A stretch of 21,942 nt of DNA, from assembly GCA_015478945.1 (NCBI GenBank), contig JABUQX010103768.1:15001-36942 (forward strand), given 5' to 3'. Position 1 is the first letter of the stretch; each line of letters opens with the position of its first letter. Positions 1 to 7,848 of the stretch are shown here, one piece after another. The notes under the pieces are model-generated. The model searched no databases. It saw only the letters and a program-made list of their open reading frames with translations, and was not told the DNA's origin. This DNA is from Trachelipus rathkii (Eukaryota > Arthropoda > Malacostraca > Isopoda > Trachelipodidae). The position numbers were made by a program, and so were the translations under genes.

Positions 1-13
1 CTGGCTGTAACAT

Positions 14-1344
14 TTAAACAAAAGTTTTAATTAGCTTATTTACAAATTGTTTTATTTCATCCATTGTTAAACCCTTTAAAATGGGTGGCTGGGTGACTGT
101 TTCCTTTTCCCAATCAATTATGTTTGAATAATCATCTGCATTAAAGTTTAGTGTTTTAGGCAGTTAAAAAACTCTTGCATTGGAATCCCTTGCTCTTGCT
201 TGAATAATTTATTAAATACCTAAATCTCTTCTCTTTTCTTGTGTCCACTAACATTGCAAGTAAAACATTCTCAGGATGAGCAAACTAGCAGTTGTTTCTT
301 AGTACCTGTTCCATAATTATAGCATGCTTTTTGTCCAAATCTTTAAGTAGGCACATCAGGTACCAAAAATTATGTGCACAGTTAGTTGCCTTTGGATGAG
401 ACTATCTAAAACCATCCTAGCGCATAAACTTTCATTATTATATTTACTAGATTTTGAAGAGCTTTGCTTGTAGGTTTTGTGAAAACATAACTAAGATCCT
501 GTTTGCTTTTGTTAGCCATCTGGCATGATGAAGGGTGTCTGGATATTTCTTGGCTAATGATGGCGATATATTCCCTGATTTTATACTAATACACATTTCA
601 TACAAATATTCTTGGTCAATGCTAATTTGCTTAACGATATCTTCAGGGATCTTTTCAAGGTTGCTGTTTAGAAGTTCAAAATCAAATATCTCCAGCTTAT
701 TTACATCTTCAATTTTATTTCTAATAGTACTCTTATAAGTTTTTAGTCCTGATGTTTGTCCATTAGTAGCCTCGAATGTGTCTGAATGAAAGTTCATTTG
801 CATGTAAGAGGCAAATTAACCACTGTATCAGTCTTTCCTTATATATTTTAATCATTTTCAAAACTCTACCAACTCTTCCAGTGTTAACTGGAGTTTCATC
901 GCAAAGAATATCTTTAGGGAAATACTGCTTTTAGAATCAATTAAGAAAGTTATCATTTCATCAGTAATACATCTTGCCTTGCCAGAATCTGGTGTAACAT
1001 GAGTTATGTAAATATCATCTGGTTCTTTTACAATAACAATGTTCTTCCAATTCAGTTCCATCTTTTTTGATCTTTTCTGCCATCAAATCCAAAGCATTCA
1101 ATTTGTGTGTTCTAATTTCATTCTGATGGCATTCTTTTGCCAACATACTGGTTCTCTATCAACTTTTTTTTCTATCCGACATATTACTTTCATTCAATAA
1201 CCCCATATTCTTTAATGCTGCATTGACAATATCAGCAATGGCCCTATAGCTTACACGAAACCTGTCATCTGTTATTGCTAAATGTTTATACACAAATCTA
1301 TTCTGAAAGACAGATATGCTAGAGAGTGCAATGTAGAGCAACAT
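14..1344 (-). pseudogene. decayed copy of a multi-copy arthropod repeat-family protein
   Basis: Reading the minus strand downward, conserved pieces appear in order but in different frames. They are a segment at 1344-1159 (RFRVSYRAIADIVNAAL), one at 1061-858 (IYITHVTPDSGKARCI), one around 900-790 (CDETPVNTG, then WLICLLHANELSFRH), the longest open piece at 803-447 (DQEYLYEMC, HARWLTKANRIL), and a tail at 300-14 (FAHPENVLLAML, LNFNADDYSNIIDW) ending at a TAA at 16-14. I recall this arrangement as an abundant uncharacterised family in aphids, hydra, spiders and crustaceans that behaves like a mobile-element gene. I cannot name a superfamily. Several frameshifts and stops show it is dead. The order and spacing of pieces are intact, so it is a decayed full-length copy rather than scattered fragments. 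The family assignment is from memory. Confidence 0.6.
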
Positions 1345-1345
1345 G

Positions 1346-1700
1346 GATGATTTCTGGGTTTGAGGGTAAGAGCTATGAGGTGAGGCTGAAGGAGTTAGGA
1401 ATGTTTTCTGTAGAAAAGATACAAGTCTGCAAAATATTTACATCTATTGATAATTCAGAGCCCCAATAAATTCTTCATAGTAGACCACAGATGGGAGAAC
1501 AGGAGGCACAGTAAGAAAATTAAATAGGCATGCCATCTTGATATAAGCATTCATTCAGTAATAGGGTTGTTAATTATTGGAATGGTTTGCAACAGAAAGC
1601 TTTTGGGTGTGACTCAAATGCAAGAAAGGATTCTATAGGTATATAGAAGGTTTGGGTATCATTAGGTATATTATGACTAAGCCAAATTGGCGGGTTTTGT
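1346..1700 (+). pseudogene. relic of LINE reverse-transcriptase C-terminus (CR1/jockey-like)
   Basis: Plus-strand translation gives SYEVRLKELGMFSVEK near 1366-1415, then frame-shifted pieces resembling TRRHSKK near 1500 and NRVVNYWNGLQQK near 1560-1600, followed by CDSN and RYIEG-like residues to about 1650. The sequence LK.L...S.E.R followed by R....S...F..RVV..WN.LP..VV is the usual C-terminal tail after the RT domain in many CR1/jockey-like and related non-LTR elements. No RT core lies upstream, since the region abuts the minus-strand pseudogene, so this is a 5'-truncated and mutated 3' fragment. The clade assignment is tentative. Confidence 0.5.
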
Positions 1701-1875
1701 TACAGTAGTTATTTAGATTAAACCATGTTAGACTATAAAGTTATTGAAATTTGTAGTGTGGTTAGAATGTACTTTGGCTATAGTTTTTCTTTTAGTTTAC
1801 TATTTAAGTTATTGACAAGACCTAGAGTACTTTGTGGATTTGCATGAGCATGTTTGGTGGCTTCTTACTGTCCTT

Positions 1876-2004
1876 ATATAATTTATATATATATATTATA
1901 ATTATTATATATATTATATATATATATATAATATATATATAATATATAATATTATATATATATATATTATTATAGATATATATATATAATATAATATATA
2001 TATA

Positions 2005-2043
<39 letters not shown>
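1876..2043. repeat. (TA)n-rich low-complexity array
   Basis: About 170 bp of TA dinucleotide repeats interrupted by AAT/ATT phase breaks. Open frames here are only runs of I and Y and are not genes. Confidence 0.95.
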
Positions 2044-2047
<4 letters not shown>

Positions 2048-2313
2048 TCAAAATCATTATCAAAAGGAATCAAATGCAAACAAGCAAATTGAAAAAAATG
2101 AATTACTAGGACAGGATAAAAATATTGCTGAATATAATTTTTACAGAGAATTGTTTTCAGCATCCTCACTTGTGTATGTATGTATGAGATTGTGTGAATA
2201 TGTTGTATTCCTTATATTGCTAAACAATAGATCAGGAGTAAATTACTTAATATGCAACACTGAGATCGATTTTAGAATGGAGAATAAGGTAAAAGTGGGG
2301 TAAAGCATGCAAG
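2043..2313 (+). other. gene-free interval with one uninterrupted reading frame
   Basis: Between the TA array and the possible MITE, one plus frame stays open for about 87 codons up to a TAA near 2301, with a hydrophilic start (NHYQKESNANKQIEKNELL). There is no convincing start codon, splice acceptor or family match. It may be a fragment of an unrecognised exon or chance. I see nothing else here. Confidence 0.2.
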
Positions 2314-2429
2314 TAGGGGGTGTCGCACAACTTTGAAATTTTGCACACAGTATCAGACCTTGACAGACATCCGTGCATAGCGGAGTTTATGCAAATTTTT
2401 AAAAAAAGGTGTTGTTTTGACGCACCCTA
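2314..2429. mobile_element. possible short MITE with GGGTG/CACCC ends
   Basis: The left end reads TAGGGGGTGTCGCACAAC and the right end, reverse-complemented, reads TTAGGGTGCGTCAAAACAAC. These are imperfect but clearly related termini about 115 bp apart, flanked by TA-containing sequence. There is no coding content. The ends agree over roughly two thirds of positions, so a chance match cannot be excluded. Confidence 0.35.
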
Positions 2430-2436
2430 ATATATA

Positions 2437-2917
2437 CAGTGGAACTCAAATATGTCATTTCAAATTCATCCTGTTTTTTTATTGAAATTTTTTTGATATT
2501 CACCCAAATAGTCAATATTTGACCCTCCTCTAACGTGGTTCGTGAGAGTCAGCTGGTTGTCAATTGGCAGTCTCAAGCAGTGATTGAAAGTGAGCGCATT
2601 AACTCTTGTTCAATACTTTATTTTCTAACATTTAACCATTTTTAGTTAATTTTTTAATAAAATACAGTACTGTAACCATGGGTCGTAAAAAGGGCAGTGA
2701 CAAAAAAAAAAAAAAATGAAAAGCAGTGAGAAATGTATTTGCAATGATTTCAGAGTGAAATTATTTTTTAGTTCCAGAAAGGCAAAATTTGTGGCTGGGA
2801 ATAGATCTAAACCATTTTTAGTTAATTCCTATGGGAAAAATTTGTTAGATATTCGTCCTTTTCAATATTCATCCTCCCCTCAGGAATGGATTGATGACAA
2901 ATATAAGAGTTCCACTA
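2437..2917 (+). mobile_element. internally deleted pogo/Tigger-like Tc1/mariner element
   Basis: The left terminus CAGTGGAACTCAAATATGTC pairs with the reverse complement of the right end (TAGTGGAACTCTTATATTTG), and TA lies outside each end, as expected for TA-targeting Tc1/mariner elements. Inside, the sequence ATATTCATCC near the right end and the interior TTTTAGTTAATT stretches are of the type seen in Tigger subterminal regions. At 2678 a short frame begins MGRKKGSDKK, resembling the N-terminus of Tigger/Jerky transposases. It breaks in an A-run at 2702-2715 and the rest of the HTH and DDE domains is missing. This is a ~480-bp non-autonomous derivative. The right terminal base (A instead of G) is mutated. 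Confidence 0.75.
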
Positions 2918-2930
2918 TATATACCATACA

Positions 2931-2931
<1 letters not shown>

Positions 2932-3025
<94 letters not shown>

Positions 3026-3047
3026 ATATATATATAATATATATTAT
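2932..3047. repeat. (TA)n microsatellite
   Basis: Nearly pure TA dinucleotide array starting about 14 bp beyond the right end of the Tigger-like element. Its TA target site probably lay in or next to this array. Confidence 0.95.
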
Positions 3048-3340
3048 AGAGGCACTTTCAAATTATTTCATACTATACTACAAAATATTTGATTTTCCAA
3101 AACGAGGAAATAATATTTTTAAGAGCTCATTTAAATGTTAAACCTTTCTACTAATAATTATAATAATTTTTAAGATAACTACTGCCATAGATTTAAATTA
3201 CTAAAGCCAAGAATAGCAAACACCTTTAAACCATTTACTCAATCTCCCACCTAATTAAATGGTTTGCTACTAACTCAACAATACTATGCCTTCAAAGAAT
3301 GTCATTTATTCAAGCTTACAGTTATTTAAAAACCTCTTAC
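3048..3340. other. AT-rich gene-free interval
   Basis: Unique-looking AT-rich sequence with no credible frame. It lies just downstream of the tentative last exon of the BTB gene, so it could be intron. No polyadenylation signal with supporting context stands out. Confidence 0.4.
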
Positions 3341-3394
3341 CTCATCATGGGTTTTATCTGAGTTGGTGCTTACATCATCATTCCATGACGAACA
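3341..3394 (-). CDS. tentative fourth exon of the BTB gene (18 codons)
   Basis: On the minus strand a GCAG acceptor ends at 3395, directly after a (TA)n array. It is followed by 54 bases, exactly 18 codons, reading CSSWNDDVSTNSDKTHDE, and then by a strong donor GAG|GTAAGAG at 3341/3340. The length is a multiple of three and the frame matches the phase-0 end of the preceding exon at 5267. The acidic, serine-rich composition fits the linker encoded there. Against it, the exon is short, is separated by a 1.9-kb intron full of repeats, and has almost no pyrimidine tract. It may alternatively be a chance splice-like pair. Confidence 0.4.
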
Positions 3395-3395
3395 C

Positions 3396-3398
<3 letters not shown>

Positions 3399-3431
<33 letters not shown>

Positions 3432-3556
3432 TATAATATATAATATTATAATATTATATTATATATATATTTATAATATATATAATATATAATATTATAT
3501 ATATATATATTATATATATATATATATATAATATATCATTATATATATAATATATG
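3399..3556. repeat. (TA)n-rich low-complexity array
   Basis: TA repeats with AAT/ATT interruptions, within the putative last intron of the BTB gene. It directly abuts the tentative exon acceptor on one side and the hAT-like element on the other. Confidence 0.95.
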
Positions 3557-4436
3557 ACCAGGGTTGGTGATTTTTTTGTTTTTAAAAAAAATCAAAAAAA
3601 TCAAAAAAATCAATGATTTTTTTGATTTATTTGATTTTTTCAGGCACAGATTGCCTTTTTAATTAATTATTATTTTGATAAAATTAGTAAATAATCCTAA
3701 TTTTTACCTAATTAATAAGTTTAGTAGGTTAATTATTATTAGTTTAATTAAGTTATTTAAATTATATATTATACACTGTATAATATCTGAGTAATCTAAT
3801 TTTTTCTTTAAGTGAAAATGATTTAAAACCAGTGATGAATTTGCTTATTATATAGATGAAATATACTTATCATTAATCAGGTGATAACTATAGTAATAAT
3901 TATTAATTTAGAAAAAAAAAATTTGCCTAAAAATAAAAAAAAAAATAAAAAAATCAATGATTTTTTGATTTCTTTGATTTTTGGCACACAAGATTGCCTT
4001 TTATATATTATTATAAAATTATAAATAATCCTAATTATTACCTAATTAATAGTAAGTTTAGTAAGTATAATTATTATTTAGTTTAATTAAGTTATTTAAA
4101 TTATATATAGGTACTGTATAATAATGAGTAATCTAATTTTATTTATTTCTTTATGAAAATGATTTAAAACTACATTGATGAATTACTATTATATAGATGA
4201 AATATACTTACCATTAAGCAGGTGATAACTAGGAATAATTATTATTTAAAAAAAAAAAAAAATTAGCCTTAAAAATCAAAATAAATAAAAAATCAAAAAA
4301 TTAATGATTTTTTTTCTTTGATTTTTAGCATAAATTGCCTTTTTATTATTTTTGATTAAAATTAGGATATCCTAATTATTACCTAAATTAATAATAAGTT
4401 TAGTAATATAATTATTATTTAGTAACTAAGTATTTT

Positions 4437-4529
4437 AAATATATATATTATTTATATATATATATAATATATATATATATATATAATATAATATATATAT
4501 ATATATTATATATATATATTATATAATAA
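4437..4529. repeat. (TA)n array inside the third tandem unit
   Basis: At the matching place units 1 and 2 carry only a short ATTATATATTATAC or ATTATATATAGGTAC segment, so this array expanded after the units were duplicated. Confidence 0.85.
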
Positions 4530-4601
4530 TGATTAATCTAATTGTATTTATTTCTTTATTGAAAATGATTGGAAACTACATTGATGAATTTGCTTATTAT
4601 A

Positions 4602-4788
4602 TTGTGGCGTCTGGGGCAGGAGGCTGCTCCAATTTGAAGGGGTTATGGTCGCTGTTGAATAACCACCTTCAATTGAAGAATATTAATAGATGTTGAAGAG
4701 AGTGAGGCGTTGTCACGAAGTGGCGTTTCTTCCCGGAGGCTGCGTAAGTCGTCTGTGAGGCTAGCAGCCTCCTGCCCAGACGCCACAA
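4602..4788. mobile_element. 187-bp MITE with ~26-bp terminal inverted repeats
   Basis: The left end TTGTGGCGTCTGGGGCAGGA and the reverse complement of the right end TTGTGGCGTCTGGGCAGGAG match over about 26 bp apart from one G, continuing into GGCTGCT on both sides. TA lies on each side (4600-4601 and 4789-4790). The two sister units keep the empty site (TTATATAGATGAAA), so removing the element plus one TA restores the unit. It is markedly GC-richer than its surroundings and has no coding capacity. TA duplication fits a Tc1/mariner-type mobiliser, but the autonomous partner cannot be identified from here. Confidence 0.85.
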
Positions 4789-4971
4789 TATAGATGAAAT
4801 ATACTTATCATTAATCAGGTGATAACTAGTAATAATTATTAATTTAGAGAAAAAAAATTTGCCTAAAAAAATTAAAAAAATTAAATAAATCAAAAAAATC
4901 ATGATATTTTCATAAAAAAATCAATTGATTTAATCAACTGATTAAATCAATTTGATTTAATGCAAACCCTG

Positions 4972-5027
4972 ATATATACTATATATATATATATATATAT
5001 AGATATATATATATATAAATATATATA

Positions 5028-5119
<92 letters not shown>

Positions 5120-5168
5120 ATATATATAATTATATATAATATATATATTATATATATATATAAATATA

Positions 5169-5199
<31 letters not shown>

Positions 5200-5220
5200 C
5201 TATATATATATATAGTATAT
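4972..5220. repeat. (TA)n-rich low-complexity array
   Basis: About 250 bp of TA repeats with short interruptions, between the right end of the hAT-like element and BTB exon 3. Confidence 0.95.
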
Positions 5221-5266
5221 ATTGAATGACAAGTATAAATAATTATTTAAAATATTCCCAAAATAC

Positions 5267-6325
5267 CTGTGGAACAGGATGATTATTTGAATCATTCACT
5301 GGTAGTTCATCTTCAGACATTGAATGTGCATTATTTGGACTTAAAAGTGATACAAATAAACTATCTTCCTTTCCATTATCACGAGACTGTGCTTCAATAG
5401 TCTCCGATATATTTTCCTCAACTGCCTCAAATATTTCTGTTGGCTCAACTTTAATATCTTCGCCCTGCTAAAATTTTTAAAAAAAAATTTCATTACAAAA
5501 CTACATTATAAATTGGTTAAATATTCAATAAACAAACATGTGGAATAAAAATACCTCTGTGTCCAAGTCATCTTGAGATTCATAATACTCTTAAAGTTTA
5601 ATCCATTATTTTCCATGCTTCTTGCATCTGAATTCTCTGTAGAATCTTTTGATATTTGTTCCTCCTCAGACTGCTTGCCCAATCTCGGAACCAAATCATC
5701 ATTTGGAATCTCAGATATCTCATCATCATCATCATCATTCTGTGGTTTATGAACAACAGACTTCTGTTGTAAAAACTTTTCATCTGCTTTTCGTTTACTT
5801 TTTGGCTGCAATGGACTAGATGAATTAGGTTTTCTTTTTTCTTTTATAATTTTTTTTTCCTCAGAACCTTCTTCAGAAACTGCCAAACCTTTAACTTTCA
5901 AAGCTTCAGCTGCTCGAATTAAACCAGGAAGTCTATCTTGAAGAACATTAACTTCTCCCTTATACATATAATTTAACAATGCTTCTAGTTGTAATTCTTC
6001 AACATCCTTTATAATAATAAATGGATGCTTACATTGAGTCCTTTCAAAAATTTCTTCAAAGTATTCGCTACAGGTCGAAAGCACAAACCTATGAACAGGG
6101 AAAAATTTTCCCTGGCATGCAATAGTTGCATCACAGTATAATTCCTGAAATTAAATTATAAATATTTCACAATTTTCTCTAAAGAAATTTGATATTTACA
6201 GATACATGACAAGGATGAAACAATAATTTGATTTATTACAATCTTACCTTAGAACGAAGAATATCCAAGGATTTGATAAAAGTAGATGTATGGTTATTCC
6301 ATTTCAAACACAAAATTCCACTCAT
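5267..6325 (-). CDS. BTB/POZ-domain protein, lola/BTB-ZF-like N-terminal part (spliced, one frameshift)
   Basis: Exon 1 (6325-6248, 26 codons) starts at the ATG of MSGILCLKWNNH and ends AAG|GTAAG. Exon 2 (6144-5555) completes a BTB domain, residues about 5-115, with ELYCDATIACQGKFFPVH, VLSTCSEYFEEIF, LEALLNYMYKGEVNV and LIRAAEALKVKGLAV. It then encodes basic stretches (KEKRKP, KSKRK; possible nuclear signals) and an acidic DDDDDE run. Exon 3 (5467 or 5464 to 5267) encodes an acidic linker with IKVEP, a SUMO-consensus-like site, and ends at CAG|GTATTT. Introns 1 and 2 are about 103 and 87-90 bp. KWNNH-type BTB domains are the dimerising N-termini of arthropod nuclear regulators such as the longitudinals-lacking and tramtrack group. 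DNA-binding exons, if any, are not visible here. Near 5592 the frame shifts: the expected EYYESQDDLDTE continuation lies in another frame, consistent with one missing A or real damage. Confidence 0.85.
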
Positions 6326-6466
6326 TTTAAAAGTATTAAGTATAACATCACAATTTGTAAAACTAATCCAAGACACTTATATAAAAGTTTACAATTTAAA
6401 TAGAATATATATACCTGATAAGACAGTAAAAAATTTATTTAAAATTTTTAATAGTAATTTTAGATA
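6326..6466 (-). other. short 5' flank of the BTB gene
   Basis: Only about 140 bp of AT-rich sequence separates the start codon from an (AAT)n tract, and 222 bp separate it from the long-inverted-repeat transposon. No TATA or initiator element can be assigned. The 5' UTR and promoter may lie beyond the transposon or be spliced in from outside the window. Confidence 0.3.

Positions 6467-6521
<55 letters not shown>
6467..6521. repeat. (AAT)n microsatellite
   Basis: About 55 bp of AAT/ATA trinucleotide repeat between the BTB start codon and the 6548-10901 transposon. Confidence 0.95.
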
Positions 6522-6523
<2 letters not shown>

Positions 6524-6547
6524 GTTTATATTAAAATATATACAGTA

Positions 6548-7361
6548 TGGGTCATTCCATGTCAAGTGTGCCTGAGATCCCCACCTTACATTACCTTCTT
6601 CAAAATTGATGAAGCTTAACCATAAAATTCATTAATGTATTTGATGAAGCTCTGCAAAATTTTGGTTCCATATCTGCATTGGTTCAGTTTTAATGTCGCC
6701 TCAAAGGATGTGTGGTGACTTTCGGTTCTTGAGGTCATGTGTCAAAATGGCAATTTGTTATCTTAATCTTAATTTCAAACGCTAGAGGGCCGAAATGTTG
6801 GGTACATAGGTACCTTCTTGCAGTGATTCAGAATACGTTATTGGATGTGATCCATTTTTTGTTCCTTTTGAGCTATCCCTCTACAAAATTGATGAAAAAT
6901 CAATTTTCAATTTCTGAATGTTGAAGTTTGAGCCACATGTTTCTGTTATTACTGAAGGAATTGAACTTAAACTTTGTGATTTGAAGTCTATGACTGTAAA
7001 GAGAAATATCATTTGTGATGCATTTTAGTTAGTTCATGAGTTAGTCCACATTCAATTTTTAAAATTTTTTGTTTTTGCAGATTTTGGGGTACAGTATCTT
7101 TAGGGCTATATATCTTAGGTGTACCATATTCGATTTTTGTTTTTTAGATTTCATTAGAAAGAGGAGCTCGAGAGCTTTAAAATGAACCTATTTTCATGAG
7201 GGTGTTTTTAGTCTTTACTGGAAATAAAATAATTTCAAAAATGTTGGTGTTCTTCAAATTTTGGGAAAAATGTTTAAATACTGAGTGGTAAGAAATTGAT
7301 ATAAACATCATCAATATTGTATGAAATAGCATGTTAATCATTATATTTTATGTGCTCACTG
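6548..7361 (+). repeat. left long terminal inverted repeat
   Basis: Pairs with 10901-10078. Long near-identical blocks include CTATCCCTCTACAAAATTGA, GATTTTGGGGTA near 7080 and the inner edge TTATATTTTATGTGCTCAC. No reading frame spans it. It probably contains the transposase promoter and the transposase-binding end. Confidence 0.85.
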
Positions 7362-7559
7362 GGACAATCACCATTAAAGATTCAAAAGGTTAGTACAAGG
7401 GATTCTACAGGGTATATTAAGGGAAAGGTACTGAAAGCAGCTGAGGGCATTGCTGAAACATTACATGTAGCTGCAGGTTTGAAAAGAGTTGTTGAAGATC
7501 AAAGTAAAGAGGAAGCACTATGTAGGGGATGTAAGGATTTAGAAATTCTGGTAAGAGAG

Positions 7560-7646
7560 TTAAAGGCAAAGTTAATGATTTCAAATCATGGAAATCAAAT
7601 TCAGATTCTCACACTTGTTCCTAGCAGTTGGTCCAATAACCGAGTG
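7560..7646 (+). repeat. first copy of an 87-bp direct duplication in the transposase gene
   Basis: The sequence from GAGTTAAAGGCAAAG to CCAATAACCGAGTG recurs at 7762-7848 with a single difference (TTGTTCC versus TTGCTCC). About 110 bp of unrelated AT-rich sequence separates the copies. The coding sense reads through from the upstream flank of this copy to the downstream flank of the other. Confidence 0.9.
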
Positions 7647-7761
7647 CAGGGATAGCATTTTTGGTGATTTTTTGATTTTTAAAAAAAAAAATCAATGTGA
7701 TTTTTTTTGATATTTTTGTATTCGTAACGTCATGCGAAATATAATTTGCAGGTTACAAAAG
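7647..7761 (+). other. insert between duplicated transposase segments
   Basis: It begins CAGGGATAGC and carries TTGGTGATTTTTTGATTTTT followed by an A-run and ATCAA, closely resembling the left end of the hAT-like element at 3559. It ends TTTGCAGG with no matching right terminus, so it is either a tip fragment of that family or filler copied from such an element during break repair. Confidence 0.5.
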
Positions 7762-7848
7762 AGTTAAAGGCAAAGTTAATGATTTCAAATCATGGAAATC
7801 AAATTCAGATTCTCACACTTGCTCCTAGCAGTTGGTCCAATAACCGAG
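7762..7848 (+). repeat. second copy of the 87-bp direct duplication
   Basis: Partner of 7560-7646. This copy runs on into the helix-turn-helix-like region, so its 3' junction is the original one. Confidence 0.9.

Larger units (their letters stand above)
3643..4875. repeat. three tandem ~340-bp AT-rich units
   Basis: Units begin near 3643, 3983 and 4327, each at an ATTGCC box. Successive copies share long stretches such as ATAGATGAAATATACTTA and CAGGTGATAACTA with small indels. Unit 3 is lengthened by a TA array at 4437-4529 and by the 187-bp insertion at 4602-4788. Confidence 0.8.
3559..4971. mobile_element. non-autonomous hAT-like element with internal tandem units
   Basis: The left end is CAGGGTTGGTGA and the right end, reverse-complemented, is CAGGGTTTGCATTAAATC. 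CAGGG-type ends are typical of hAT elements. The body has no coding potential. It holds three tandem units starting at about 3643, 3983 and 4327 (period about 340-344 bp). Each runs from an ATTGCCTTTTT box through CCTAATTATTACCTAATTAAT and ATAGATGAAATATACTTA to a palindromic AAAAATCAATGATTTTT cluster. Flanking 8-mers (TATATGAC and ATATATAC) are not a convincing target duplication, perhaps because they lie in unstable TA repeats. The third unit carries its own TA array and a nested MITE. Confidence 0.6.

Noticed and set aside
2678..2717. MGRKKGSDKK frame as a functional gene
   Set aside because: It stops within an A-run after 13 codons and the rest of the transposase is absent. It is only the start of a deleted Tigger-like gene.
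4669..4902. 77-codon minus-strand frame
   Set aside because: It crosses the MITE boundary into AT-rich tandem-unit sequence, so it cannot be a conserved gene.
5598..5783. Minus-strand frame with MMMMMM
   Set aside because: A shadow of the BTB exon's Asp run in another frame.
7647..7761. Complete small hAT insertion starting CAGGG
   Set aside because: No matching right terminus or 8-bp duplication. The flanking repeats are 87 bp, so it is treated as filler or a tip fragment.
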